From contig JADFXP010000008.1 in the NCBI GenBank assembly GCA_015233465.1, positions 51,099 to 115,098 of the forward strand: DNA of 64,000 bases, in the 5' to 3' direction. Origin of the DNA: Candidatus Magnetominusculus dajiuhuensis. GTDB taxonomy: Bacteria; Nitrospirota; Thermodesulfovibrionia; Thermodesulfovibrionales; Magnetobacteriaceae. Below, piece by piece: positions 52,120 through 61,163 of the stretch. A program made the position numbers and the translations under genes. Below the pieces are notes generated by a model. The model saw only the letters and a program-made list of their open reading frames with translations. It had not been told where the DNA came from and did no database searches. Each line of letters starts with the position of its first letter. Positions within the stretch are counted from its first letter, which is position 1.

Positions 52120-52815
52120 ATGAAACCTTTGAGGATATTAGTTTTGGTGGTTATACTTATTCTCAGTATCTCTACTATAAAAGTTTATGCTGAAGAAGCT
52201 GGCGTTACAGGAAGTATAGGGACGGCTGTATTTTACAACTATGTATGGAGAGGCATGCTGCAGCATTCAGGGACTGCGATACAGCCTGATGTTAATATTG
52301 GATATTCAGGGTTATTGCTTGATGTTTGGAGTGACTTTAGGACTGTTAGTAATGTTTGGCATGAAACTGATTTTACTTTAAGTTATTCTATTCAAACTCT
52401 GCCAGAGTTTCTTTATATTACATTAGGGGCAATTGCTTATACTGTGACTGGATTAAATGAGGTATATGATGGTTATGTCACTATTGGATTTAAGACATTT
52501 GCGGATATTTCTCTAACAGGATACGCTGGGAATAGTGAGGGCAATAACGGTTCAGTGTTTACAATTCTGCATGTCTTGCATTCATTTGAATTAGCTAAGG
52601 ACTTCACCTTTGACCCATGCCTTGCGTTTGCTACAAATTATGTAAAAATTCCATACAGAAACTATTATGGAGAGATTGCAGTTCCATTAAATTATACATT
52701 CTCTAAACATTTAACTGTTGGTGCAACATATGTCTTAGATGTAGGAAATAAAATGGTCAACCGTACTGATGGTGTAATTTCATATGGAGGGGCTTATATT
52801 ACTGCAAACCTCTAA
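52120..52815 (+). CDS. TorF-like (Gcw_chp-type) putative outer-membrane porin in the kdp operon
   Basis: 231 residues from the ATG at 52120 behind AAAGGAG. An earlier start at 52045 lies inside kdpC and is rejected. A signal peptide (about 1-24, ending KVYAEEA) precedes a beta-barrel-like chain starting TGSIGTAVFYNYVWRGMLQH, with alternating aromatic/polar strands. The start YxWRGxxQ is typical of the TorF/Gcw_chp putative porin family. Its place between kdpC and kdpD suggests a role when K+ is scarce, perhaps as an outer-membrane entry path (inference). Confidence 0.75.
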   Translation: MKPLRILVLVVILILSISTIKVYAEEAGVTGSIGTAVFYNYVWRGMLQHSGTAIQPDVNIGYSGLLLDVWSDFRTVSNVWHETDFTLSYSIQTLPEFLYITLGAIAYTVTGLNEVYDGYVTIGFKTFADISLTGYAGNSEGNNGSVFTILHVLHSFELAKDFTFDPCLAFATNYVKIPYRNYYGEIAVPLNYTFSKHLTVGATYVLDVGNKMVNRTDGVISYGGAYITANL

Positions 52816-52842
52816 GATTATTATATGCGTCCACTTTAGAAA

Positions 52843-52926
52843 GGTGTCTGATTACCCCCAGACCCCCCCAGTGAGGGAGTATAATCAGGTGTGGGGCTAT
52901 TGCCCCATTCTGAACCCGCATTGACG
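52843..52926. repeat. Degenerate repeat between the porin gene and kdpD
   Basis: Fragments GTGTCTGATTACCCCCAGAC, GTGGGGCTATTGCCCCAT and GAACCCGCATTGACGC resemble pieces of other repeat copies. Their arms are decayed. Confidence 0.45.
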
Positions 52927-52949
52927 CTTTTAGGAGATATTCACATATT

Positions 52950-55601
52950 ATGAACGAAGATGATAAATCTTTTACATCACCACAAGAGCTTTTAACCCTT
53001 ATTAAAAAACAAGAACAGGCTAAAACCCATGGCAAGCTAAAGATATTTCTTGGGATGGTGGCTGGAGTTGGAAAGACCTATGCGATGCTCAATGAGGCGC
53101 ATAATCTTAAAAGAGCAGGAATTGATGTCGTAATTGGTCTTGTAGACCCTCATGAACGTTCTGAGACCAAAAAGCTGATTGAAGGCCTGCCGTCAATACC
53201 GCTTAAAGAAATGGAATATCGAAATTCTAAATTTTTAGAACTAGATATAGATGAAATACTAATACGCAGACCCAAAGTAGTTTTAGTTGATGAACTAGCC
53301 CACACCAACATCATTGGCAGCCGTCATACAAAGAGATACTTAGATATTCTTGAGATATTAGACCATGGGATTGATGTGCTTACATGTCTTAATATTCAAC
53401 ACCTTGAGAGTCTCAATGATACAATCAATGAAATTACTGGGATGAGGGTTGCTGAGACCGTTCCTGACTCATTTCTTGAAGCAGCAAATGAGATTATCAT
53501 CATAGACCTTCCCCCAGATGAACTTTTAAAGAGATTAAAAGAAGGTAAAATCTACCCAAGCGGCAACATTGATTCAGCGCTTTCTAATTTTTTCAGAGAG
53601 GGGAATTTAGCTGCACTTAGAGAGATAGCCCTGAGATTTCTAGCAGAAAAGGTCAAACTTTGGCTCAATGATTATAAGATGTTAAATAAAATCCCAAAGG
53701 TCTGGAAGACTGGAAACACTCTATTAGTAGGCATATTTGCCAGCCCATATTCTGAAAATCTCATAAGGTCAACTAAACGCATAGCAAGCGCCCTTAATGC
53801 CAAATGGTATGGAGTCTATGTAGATAATGGCAGCCCTATGTCAGATGAAGAAAAAAAACTCCTTGAAAACAATCTAAACTCTGTATCAGCAATGGGCGGC
53901 GAGGTTATAACAGTCAAAGATGACGATGTAATAAACGGCATGATAAGAGTTGCCCGACAGCATCAAGTAAACCTTATAGTTGTAGGTAAGACCAAATATA
54001 CAAGGGGGTTTGTCAGGTTTAAAGAATCTATAACAGAGAGACTCTTTAAAGAGAGCTTAGAGATTGATATACTTGCAGTATCTAATGACACAGTTAGAAA
54101 TAAAATATCTAAAATCCCCAAAAAAACTATCGGAATAACTACAAAACAGGTAGCCGCAGGTTTTATAATATTAGCGATTACATCACTGCTTTCATATGGT
54201 GCAAGCCCTTATATAGGTTATCGTTCTATTGGATTTATCTTTTTTCTTATGACGGTCTTGTCTGCAATGTTTTTAAGGATTGAGATTGTTATAACAATGT
54301 CAATATTATCTGGTCTTATTTGGGATTATTTTTTCATTCCTCCTAAGTTTACCTTGTATATTTCAGCCTTAGAAGACTGGATGATGCTAATACTTAATCT
54401 GATTTCAGCGATTATCATTGGAACGCTTACTGCAAGAATTAAATCAAAACAAAAAATATTAGAAAGCTCTCAGGTAATCACAGCCGAATTATATCATTTT
54501 ACTGCCATAATTGCAGAGGCTCAGGATGTGCAATCTATGGTAAGCGCTGCTATTCAAGAAATTAATACAATATTTAATACTAAGGCAGGGATATTTCTAA
54601 AGGCTGATGCCTTAAATTATAAAATTAAACTCCATTCTTTAAGCACAATAAACCCTGATATAAAGGATGAAGGCATAGTATTATGGGTCTTTGAAAACTC
54701 TAAACCAGCCGGAAGATTCACTGAAACTCTTCCGTCATCTCCTTATTACTTCGTTCCCATAAAAACTGCTACAGGGGTTTTAGGGATTATGGCTATTGAT
54801 GTAAGAAATCTTATATTATTGCAGCATGAGGAAAAAATACTGATAAATAATCTTTGTAATCAATTAGCAATAGGACTATACAGAGAACAATTAACTGCAT
54901 CCTTAAATGAGGCAAAACTCTCAGAAGAGACAGGAAGGATTTATAACACAATTATGGACTGCGTATCGCACGAATTAAAGACCCCGCTTGCAATAATACA
55001 AGGAGCGTCTTCAGCTCTAAAGGAAGTGGAGATTTTAAATAATGTTAAAGCTGTTACAACACTTGTCAATGTTATAGCAGATGGCTCAGATCGTATGCGT
55101 TATCTTGTCCAAAATTTACTTGATATGAGCAGAATTGAGGCAGGCAATATTCAACTTAGAAAAGAGCCTGTAAGCATCTCTGAATTATTATCTGTCTCAT
55201 TAAGCAAACTTACACAACATGAAAAAACTATCAACATAAACATTGATGAAGAACAACTCATTATTGAAATAGATTATGTTTTAATGGAACAGGCGGTTAG
55301 GAATATAATTAATAATGCCATTACGCATACCCCAGATGGTACAATAATTAATATATATGCAAAACAGGAATATAACAAGATACTGATAACCATAGAAGAT
55401 AATGGGGCTGGATTGCCAATAGAAAATCCTTCAAAGGTATTTGATAAATTCTATAGAGAGCATGGAAAGATAACTGGTGGAATCGGCATAGGACTGACTA
55501 TCAGCAAGTCAATAATAGATCTTCACGGCGGGACGATTTCAGCTTCAAATAGATGTGATACACATGGTGCTAAATTTGAAATCATGCTGCCAATAGGATA
55601 A
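52950..55601 (+). CDS. kdpD: Osmosensitive K+ channel sensor histidine kinase
   Basis: 883 residues. The N-terminal KdpD domain has the Walker-type GMVAGVGKTYAML (about 34-46) and DELAHTNIIGSRH. A universal-stress-like domain follows, then four membrane helices (about 395-500), a GAF-like region, the phosphorylated His674 in DCVSHELKTPLAI and an HK ATPase domain with NNAITHTPDG, EDNGAGLP and GGIGIGLTISKS. Senses K+ and turgor state and phosphorylates KdpE. All main motifs are intact. GGAG precedes the ATG. Confidence 0.96.
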   Translation: MNEDDKSFTSPQELLTLIKKQEQAKTHGKLKIFLGMVAGVGKTYAMLNEAHNLKRAGIDVVIGLVDPHERSETKKLIEGLPSIPLKEMEYRNSKFLELDIDEILIRRPKVVLVDELAHTNIIGSRHTKRYLDILEILDHGIDVLTCLNIQHLESLNDTINEITGMRVAETVPDSFLEAANEIIIIDLPPDELLKRLKEGKIYPSGNIDSALSNFFREGNLAALREIALRFLAEKVKLWLNDYKMLNKIPKVWKTGNTLLVGIFASPYSENLIRSTKRIASALNAKWYGVYVDNGSPMSDEEKKLLENNLNSVSAMGGEVITVKDDDVINGMIRVARQHQVNLIVVGKTKYTRGFVRFKESITERLFKESLEIDILAVSNDTVRNKISKIPKKTIGITTKQVAAGFIILAITSLLSYGASPYIGYRSIGFIFFLMTVLSAMFLRIEIVITMSILSGLIWDYFFIPPKFTLYISALEDWMMLILNLISAIIIGTLTARIKSKQKILESSQVITAELYHFTAIIAEAQDVQSMVSAAIQEINTIFNTKAGIFLKADALNYKIKLHSLSTINPDIKDEGIVLWVFENSKPAGRFTETLPSSPYYFVPIKTATGVLGIMAIDVRNLILLQHEEKILINNLCNQLAIGLYREQLTASLNEAKLSEETGRIYNTIMDCVSHELKTPLAIIQGASSALKEVEILNNVKAVTTLVNVIADGSDRMRYLVQNLLDMSRIEAGNIQLRKEPVSISELLSVSLSKLTQHEKTININIDEEQLIIEIDYVLMEQAVRNIINNAITHTPDGTIINIYAKQEYNKILITIEDNGAGLPIENPSKVFDKFYREHGKITGGIGIGLTISKSIIDLHGGTISASNRCDTHGAKFEIMLPIG

Positions 55602-55611
55602 ATATTACCAT

Positions 55612-56298
55612 ATGAATAAAATTGCAAAGGCATTAATCATTGATGATGAGGCACAGATAAGAAGGCTCCTTCGGGTATCCTTTGAATCCTCAAATTATCT
55701 TGTGGAAGAAGCGCCAAATGGAAAAGAGGGGTTAAAACTTCTCCCGCTTGTGCAGCCTGATTTTGTCATACTTGACCTAGGGCTTCCTGATATGGACGGC
55801 TTAGAGGTATTAAAAACCATTCGCAGCTACTCAGAAGTCCCTATAATAATACTTTCTGTTAGATTTGATGAGCAGACGATCATTACGGCTTTGGATAATG
55901 GAGCAGATGATTATATTATAAAACCATTTAATGTAGGCGTAATATTAGCCAGAATTAGAACAGTGTTGAGAAAAACAATTAATGTAAGTACTACTGAAGT
56001 TTTTATCAATGGCCAACTAAAGATAGATTTTAACGCCAGAATTGCTGCAGTAAATGGTGATGAAATAAAATTAACCTCTAAGGAATATGACCTGCTTTGC
56101 ATATTTGCTAAATATATAGGCAAGATTATTACGCATAGACAGCTTCTAAAAGAAGTCTGGGGAAGCCAATCTGTAGAACATAATCAATATCTTAGAGTTT
56201 ATGTCGGTCATTTAAGACAAAAAATTGAATCTGATCCTAAAAACCCAAAGATGCTTATTACAGAACCTGGGATTGGGTATAGATTTTGTATAATTTAA
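55612..56298 (+). CDS. kdpE: Kdp response regulator
   Basis: A 228-residue OmpR-type regulator. The receiver has Asp11/Asp12 (LIIDDEAQ), phosphoacceptor Asp55 (VILDLGLPDMDG) and Lys in DDYIIKPF. The C-terminal winged helix contains LTSKEYDLLCIFAKYIGK and YLRVYVGHLRQKIE. It lies 10 bases after kdpD and should activate the kdp operon. A repeat (56301) follows the stop, convergent with the acetate kinase fusion gene. Confidence 0.96.
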   Translation: MNKIAKALIIDDEAQIRRLLRVSFESSNYLVEEAPNGKEGLKLLPLVQPDFVILDLGLPDMDGLEVLKTIRSYSEVPIIILSVRFDEQTIITALDNGADDYIIKPFNVGVILARIRTVLRKTINVSTTEVFINGQLKIDFNARIAAVNGDEIKLTSKEYDLLCIFAKYIGKIITHRQLLKEVWGSQSVEHNQYLRVYVGHLRQKIESDPKNPKMLITEPGIGYRFCII

Positions 56299-56300
56299 GT

Positions 56301-56397
56301 AACCCTTTAAGGATTTTTATAAAGGGGTCTTAGACCCCTGCCCTCAAAATCCCGCAAACGGACTTGTCCCGGGGGTCTAAGACCCCTTGAACCCATA
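56301..56397 (-). repeat. GC-rich double-hairpin repeat, copy 10 (extended)
   Basis: Reverse copy with two GGGGTCTTAGACCCC-type inserts, giving three to four palindromes in 97 bases. It fills the whole space between the convergent kdpE and fusion genes. Confidence 0.75.
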
Positions 56398-56400
56398 ATT

Positions 56401-58734
56401 TTAAAGATAGACGCGTGACTGAATAGCCTCTATAAATCCAATTGTCGTTGGATCAATCTCTGCAGCATTTGCCTCATCTGTATCCAAGTGCATATCAAGA
56501 CGATAATCTGGATGAACCCTGACTAACACATCACCAAATATTACCTCTCTTACTGTCTTGACCCTAACCATTACAATATCCTTATCTCTAAGTCCAAATC
56601 CTAAGGCATCCTCTGGCGCCATATGAATATGACGTCTAGCGCAGATAACGCCTTCTTTAATCGTAATCTTCCCTACAGCCCCTTCAAGATCAAGTCCTGG
56701 GGTTCCCTTTATATCACCTGAACTTCTTACAGGGGCATCTATTCCAAGTTTGAATTCCTCTGTACGAGATATTTCCACCTGCGATTTATCTCTGAATGGT
56801 CCAAGTATCCGAACTCTTTCAACCCTGCCTTTTGGTCCTATAAGATTAACTGTCTGCTGACTTGCAAATTGACCGGGCTGGCTTAACTGCGTACGTGGAG
56901 TCAAGATTACATCTTTACCAAAAAGTATCTCGAAATCTTCTTTTGAAAGATGAACATGATGAGCTGATACGCTGATAGGAATTGGTTTGGTATTTAACTG
57001 TCCAATTGTCTTAGTAGACTTTTCTCTTTCAATTGCATGAAGGGTTTCCCTTGCTATCATGCGTTCTTCTTCGGCTGGGATTATCAGTATCTTTATCTTT
57101 GAACCGGGCTCTGATACATCTAAGACCTCGCCTCTTAATGGCTTAAGGTCTTTATTTTTAGTGTTATAAAGCATTATTCCAAGATGTTCTAAACCCTGAC
57201 ACACCCTTGCCCTAATATCTGAGGCATTTTCACCTATGCCGCCTGTAAATATTATGGCATCAATAACACCAAGCACAGCAATATATGAACCTATATATTT
57301 TTTAATTCTATAACAAAACATTGTTATAGCATCATTTGCCCTTGTATTATAATTCTCTGCCTCAGCATAAAGTTCACGCATATCGCTGGTTTTTCCGCTT
57401 ATACCTAAAAGCCCGCTCTGTTTATTTAATAAATCATCAACACCTTCTGCACTCATCTGAAGATTCTTTAACATATAAAGGATAATACCAGGGTCAATAT
57501 CTCCGCTCCTTGTACCCATTATAAGTCCTTCTAAAGGTGTCATACCCATTGAAGTGTCAACACTTCTGCCATGATTTATTGCGCACATGGAAGCGCCATT
57601 TCCAAGATGACAGGAGATCATATTTAATTCGCCTAATGGTTTATTAAAATACATAGCTGCCTTTAAGGCGACAAACTCATGATTTGTACCGTGAAATCCA
57701 TATCTCCTTATCTTATGTTCTGTACACAAATCATGAGGCAGGGCATATCTATAAACATTAGAAGGGATAGTTTGATGAAATGCAGTGTCAAAGACCGCTA
57801 CATGAGTTGCTGATTTAAGCAGTTTTTGCATATGTTCTATCCCTGCAAGATTAAATGGATTGTGTAAAGGGGCAATTGCAGAATATTCCTTTATGGTATC
57901 CTTTATCTCATCCGTTATTACTACTGAAGCATATAATTTTTCTCCTCCATGAACTACCCTGTGACCAACTGCGCTAATCTCATTTAAATCCATTAATAGC
58001 CCTAAAGCAGGGTCTACAAGAGATTTTGTCATTTCTTCAAGAGCCCCGGCAATACCATGAGAAGATAAAGTTTTCTTGATCTCCTTACCCCTGCATTTGA
58101 TTGTCAAAAAAGACTGAGGTTTATTAATCTTTTCAATTAATCCCTCTAATTGATACTGCCTTTTTGATGTGTCAAAGAGAGAATATTTGATTGAAGAACT
58201 CCCGCAATTTATAACCAGTATCTTTATCGAAATATCAGAAGATGTAAACAATAAATTATATGGATCATCCATCTCAGATTGAGAAATCGCCAATTTCTGA
58301 GCAACTCCAGCCTGCTCGTCAAGGTCTTTTCTGATCAGACGTTTTGTTATAATGGATGCTACCTTTGCAAGGGCAGAGGAATTTTTTACGATTATAGAGG
58401 AAAAAATCTCACGGGGAATCTTTATTAGGCTGCAATCTTTTTTTGCAACAATATCAGCAGAACCCGGCTCGCCAGTCATAATAGACATCTCGCCGATTAT
58501 CTCACCCTTTTTAATAGTTGCCCTGACCCTGCGGCTGCCGTCAGATTTGACCTCTGTAACATCAGCAGTCCCCTCATATATTACCCAAATAAATCTGCCT
58601 ATAATCCCGCGCGATTTAATAACATCAGAGTCTTTGAATTCAACCACAATTGAATTTAAAGCTATTACATCTACCTCATCCTTTGTAAGATCCGAAAAAG
58701 GGGAGATTGTAGAAAGAAATCCTGCTATATCCAT
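56401..58734 (-). CDS. Fusion: cyclic-nucleotide-binding domain + acetate kinase + PduL phosphotransacylase
   Basis: A 777-residue soluble protein. Residues 1-140 are a cNMP-binding-type beta-roll, but its cassette reads GEMSIMTGEPGSADIVA, with Gly where the ligand-phosphate Arg usually is. Residues 168-570 are a complete acetate kinase: NCGSSSIK (Asn176), GHRVVHGG (Arg259), PLHNP (His291), FDTAF (Asp316), GFHGTNH (His348), GTRSGDIDP (Arg409) and EEERMIARET. Residues 585-777 are PduL-type phosphate acyltransferase with AHHVHL (592-595) and RHIHMAPEDA. Together they would turn acetyl-CoA (or propionyl-CoA) into acetyl phosphate and then acetate plus ATP in one chain. GGAGAG precedes the ATG at 58734. 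Single gene, convergent with kdpE. Confidence 0.93.
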   Translation of the reverse strand: MDIAGFLSTISPFSDLTKDEVDVIALNSIVVEFKDSDVIKSRGIIGRFIWVIYEGTADVTEVKSDGSRRVRATIKKGEIIGEMSIMTGEPGSADIVAKKDCSLIKIPREIFSSIIVKNSSALAKVASIITKRLIRKDLDEQAGVAQKLAISQSEMDDPYNLLFTSSDISIKILVINCGSSSIKYSLFDTSKRQYQLEGLIEKINKPQSFLTIKCRGKEIKKTLSSHGIAGALEEMTKSLVDPALGLLMDLNEISAVGHRVVHGGEKLYASVVITDEIKDTIKEYSAIAPLHNPFNLAGIEHMQKLLKSATHVAVFDTAFHQTIPSNVYRYALPHDLCTEHKIRRYGFHGTNHEFVALKAAMYFNKPLGELNMISCHLGNGASMCAINHGRSVDTSMGMTPLEGLIMGTRSGDIDPGIILYMLKNLQMSAEGVDDLLNKQSGLLGISGKTSDMRELYAEAENYNTRANDAITMFCYRIKKYIGSYIAVLGVIDAIIFTGGIGENASDIRARVCQGLEHLGIMLYNTKNKDLKPLRGEVLDVSEPGSKIKILIIPAEEERMIARETLHAIEREKSTKTIGQLNTKPIPISVSAHHVHLSKEDFEILFGKDVILTPRTQLSQPGQFASQQTVNLIGPKGRVERVRILGPFRDKSQVEISRTEEFKLGIDAPVRSSGDIKGTPGLDLEGAVGKITIKEGVICARRHIHMAPEDALGFGLRDKDIVMVRVKTVREVIFGDVLVRVHPDYRLDMHLDTDEANAAEIDPTTIGFIEAIQSRVYL

Positions 58735-58808
58735 ATAGAACTCTCCATAATTAATTGTGATTGGAGTTTTTTTGAAAAGGGTAAAGTACCCTGCCCCATT
58801 TTATCTAT

Positions 58809-59156
58809 TTATTTATTTAATGAAGCGCGCTTTGTTTCAGCCATATATTCAGCATATTCTGCGCATCCTATTTCTTTAATCTTTTTGAGACAAGCAACCC
58901 TGTTTGAACCAAGGATGAAACCAATTATTTTAGAGATAGGATTAACCAATTTTGAACAATCTGAAATAGATTCAACCTTAGTACAATCAGCACATGTCGT
59001 ATACTTGTTTTCTATGCAGCATGACCTTACCTTGCACCAAGCGGCCTTTACATTTTTCATACACCCCTGACATTTGCCCCAACGGTATAACTTGCAAGCC
59101 CCGCAATATAATCCGCAACATGCAACCAGTTTTTCTACTGCAGATATGTCTTTCAT
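58809..59156 (-). CDS. DUF3795 cysteine-rich protein, paralogue 1
   Basis: 115 residues with 14 cysteines in the DUF3795 pattern: KLVACCGLYCGACKLYRWG, CQGCMKN, AAWCKVRSCC and CADCTKVE. Probably binds zinc or iron-sulfur; no function is known for the family. An almost parallel paralogue lies 141 bases upstream. AGGAGGAC precedes the ATG. Confidence 0.85.
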   Translation of the reverse strand: MKDISAVEKLVACCGLYCGACKLYRWGKCQGCMKNVKAAWCKVRSCCIENKYTTCADCTKVESISDCSKLVNPISKIIGFILGSNRVACLKKIKEIGCAEYAEYMAETKRASLNK

Positions 59157-59297
59157 CAGTCTTGTCCTCCTGAAAAAAATTATGCTATTATAGCATTTTT
59201 TTCATAATAATATATAACAACCCAAGCCCTGCTAAAACCTTAAGATGGATACTCATATATATTGCAATAAATCCTCTATCAACTAACATAAATCAAT

Positions 59298-59645
59298 CTA
59301 TTTTCGTAAAAATACACGCCTTGTTTCAGACATATTTTTTGCATAAGCAGCACAGCCAATTTTTTTAATCCTTATTAAACAGGCAATCCTATTTGTATCA
59401 AGTAAAAAGCCAATTATTTTAGTGACAGGATTGGTAAGTTTTGAGCAATTTGAAAAATAATCAATTATTTCGCAGTCAGCACATGTGGTATAATTGTGTT
59501 CTATACAGCAGCTCCTTACCTTACACCATGAAGCCCTTTCATTTTTCATGCAGCCTGGACATTTCCCCCAAATATATAACTGACATGCCCCGCAATATAA
59601 CCCGCAACAGGCAACCAGTTTTTCATCGGCAACTATTTCCTTCAT
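59298..59645 (-). CDS. DUF3795 cysteine-rich protein, paralogue 2
   Basis: 115 residues, the same length as the neighbour and the same cysteine plan (KLVACCGLYCGACQLYIWG, CPGCMKN, ASWCKVRSCC, CADCEII). Most differences are outside the cysteines. It is a recent tandem duplication, each copy with its own AGGAGGAC ribosome-binding site. The 59157-59297 spacer holds no obvious gene. Confidence 0.85.
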   Translation of the reverse strand: MKEIVADEKLVACCGLYCGACQLYIWGKCPGCMKNERASWCKVRSCCIEHNYTTCADCEIIDYFSNCSKLTNPVTKIIGFLLDTNRIACLIRIKKIGCAAYAKNMSETRRVFLRK

Positions 59646-59832
59646 TAATCCTGTCCTCCTTAATTAATTATAAACAATTAACGTATATTAACATTATTTA
59701 CATTATTATATTAATCTAAACTATACTTTAATAATAATATTTAAAGTCCTTATGTTATAATATTTGAATTTAAATATTGACATAGGGTCTCTTATAATAA
59801 TTAGCTTATTTATAGTAAAAAAAGGTGAATAA

Positions 59833-60345
59833 ATGAAAAAATATCTGATAATTTTAATTATTCTATTAACTTCCAATCTGATTTATGCAGCGCCTCCAGC
59901 GCCTTGGGAGGCAGACGATATCGTTGGAAAAAATGCTCCTGATTTTACCCTCAATTCCATTGAAGGAAAGAAGATTAAACTCTCAGTTTATAAAGGAAAG
60001 ACAATATTATTAAATTTTTGGGCAACATGGTGCGGGCCATGTCAAGAAGAGATTCCAGCTATGAATCAACTGCTTGAAAGATTCAAGAAAAAGGGATTCA
60101 TCATACTTGCAGTATCTATTGACGATGACGACGAGACAGTTTCTAATTTTCTAAAAAATACAGCAATGAATTTTACGATCCTGCGAGACCCAGAACAAAA
60201 AATTGCAAGGTCATCTTATAAGGTTTTTGGTTATCCTTTTAGTTTTCTAATAAATAAAAAAGGGATTATTGTGAAAAGATATATCGGAGCCGTGGATTGG
60301 ATAGATAGTGATATATTAAATGAAATTTCAGGTTATTTAAAATAA
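59833..60345 (+). CDS. TlpA-family periplasmic thioredoxin-like protein
   Basis: 170 residues. A signal peptide (about 1-20, ending LIYAAPP) precedes a redoxin fold with the active site WATWCGPCQEE and the cis-proline region SSYKVFGYPFSFLINK. It resembles TlpA/ResA proteins, which reduce disulfides in cytochrome c maturation or other periplasmic proteins. AAAGGTGA precedes the ATG. No cytochrome maturation genes are near. Confidence 0.9.
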   Translation: MKKYLIILIILLTSNLIYAAPPAPWEADDIVGKNAPDFTLNSIEGKKIKLSVYKGKTILLNFWATWCGPCQEEIPAMNQLLERFKKKGFIILAVSIDDDDETVSNFLKNTAMNFTILRDPEQKIARSSYKVFGYPFSFLINKKGIIVKRYIGAVDWIDSDILNEISGYLK

Positions 60346-60386
60346 TTGTTAAATTAAAGATATTTTATATTCTTCCGATAAACATG

Positions 60387-60410
60387 TAACGCGATAAATT
60401 TTGCGCGTTA
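60387..60410 (+). terminator. Hairpin after the TlpA-like gene
   Basis: TAACGCG (60387-60393) pairs with CGCGTTA (60404-60410) around a 10-base loop, then A-rich sequence. No T-run. A weak terminator at best. Confidence 0.35.
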
Positions 60411-60434
60411 ATAAAAAGAAGAATGGAGAACATA

Positions 60435-61127
60435 ATGAAGAAATATTTTTATAGCGCAGGGCTGATATGTTTAACAATTATTTTACTTTCCACAGCTTTC
60501 GCATTTGCTGAAGACGTACCGCTTATACAAGAGCTTCCAGATGAGAAAGCGCCTACTATCACCTCTAATGCCACAAGCAGTGAAACAAGCGTTCCTGACA
60601 AAAAAAACGGAATAGGCATTGGATTTGGTGTAGGATTTAATTACATACTAAATTTTGACAGTCGTTTTAGTGGATTTGGCAATCAGTTCGTATTTTCATT
60701 CCCACTTGATAAAGGGATGTCGCTATCAATCTTTTATGAGTCTGACAAGATAAGTGGTAAAGATAAAAGCGGGCTTGCATCTACTACATCAAACAATATA
60801 GTTGCATGTTCACTGGACAGCAGTTTGACCATGCTGCGCGTCAGCAAAGAGATTGTAAAATACGCAACAGTATTTTTAGGCGTAGGCACTGCATCAATCT
60901 CTGGAACTTTTAATGATAGTACTATGGTTACAGATTTTGGCGTAAAAGTCACACCGCTTTCAGCCCTTAATCCAGTTGGGAAATTTATGTCTACAATTAT
61001 TGCAATAGACCTTTCCTATAGATATTTGGGGACAAGTTCTAATTATCAATTTAATAATCCTGCAGACGCAGTAGTAACAAGTTTAAGCGGTTTAGGTTTA
61101 GGAATTAATTTTCTATTACTATTTTAA
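60435..61127 (+). CDS. Predicted outer-membrane beta-barrel protein
   Basis: 230 residues from the ATG at 60435, with GGAG eight bases before; the alternative ATG at 60423 overlaps that site. A signal peptide (about 1-26, ending AFAFAEDV) is followed by a polar stretch, then amphipathic strands (GIGIGFGVGFNYILNF, NQFVFSFPLDKGMSLSIFYE) and a terminal strand ending in Phe (LGLGINFLLLF), typical of barrels. No family recognised. A 127-base piece of it (60686-60812) is repeated exactly at the right edge of the window. Confidence 0.7.
   Translation: MKKYFYSAGLICLTIILLSTAFAFAEDVPLIQELPDEKAPTITSNATSSETSVPDKKNGIGIGFGVGFNYILNFDSRFSGFGNQFVFSFPLDKGMSLSIFYESDKISGKDKSGLASTTSNNIVACSLDSSLTMLRVSKEIVKYATVFLGVGTASISGTFNDSTMVTDFGVKVTPLSALNPVGKFMSTIIAIDLSYRYLGTSSNYQFNNPADAVVTSLSGLGLGINFLLLF
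60686..60812. repeat. 127-base segment exactly repeated at the window end
   Basis: Identical to 63874-64000 without a mismatch, same strand. It lies inside the beta-barrel gene. See the matching entry at the right edge. Confidence 0.95.
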
Positions 61128-61163
61128 AGCATCAATAATAATTAATAAAAGGAGTAACGCAGC

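Noticed and set aside
56401..58734. Fusion as an artefact of two adjacent genes with a missing stop
   Set aside because: The linkers are short and in frame without stops, and each domain is complete with no internal ribosome-binding site that I can see.
59777..59798. Promoter for the TlpA-like gene (TTGACA and TATAAT)
   Set aside because: Both hexamers are good but only 10 bases apart, too close for sigma-70 pairing.
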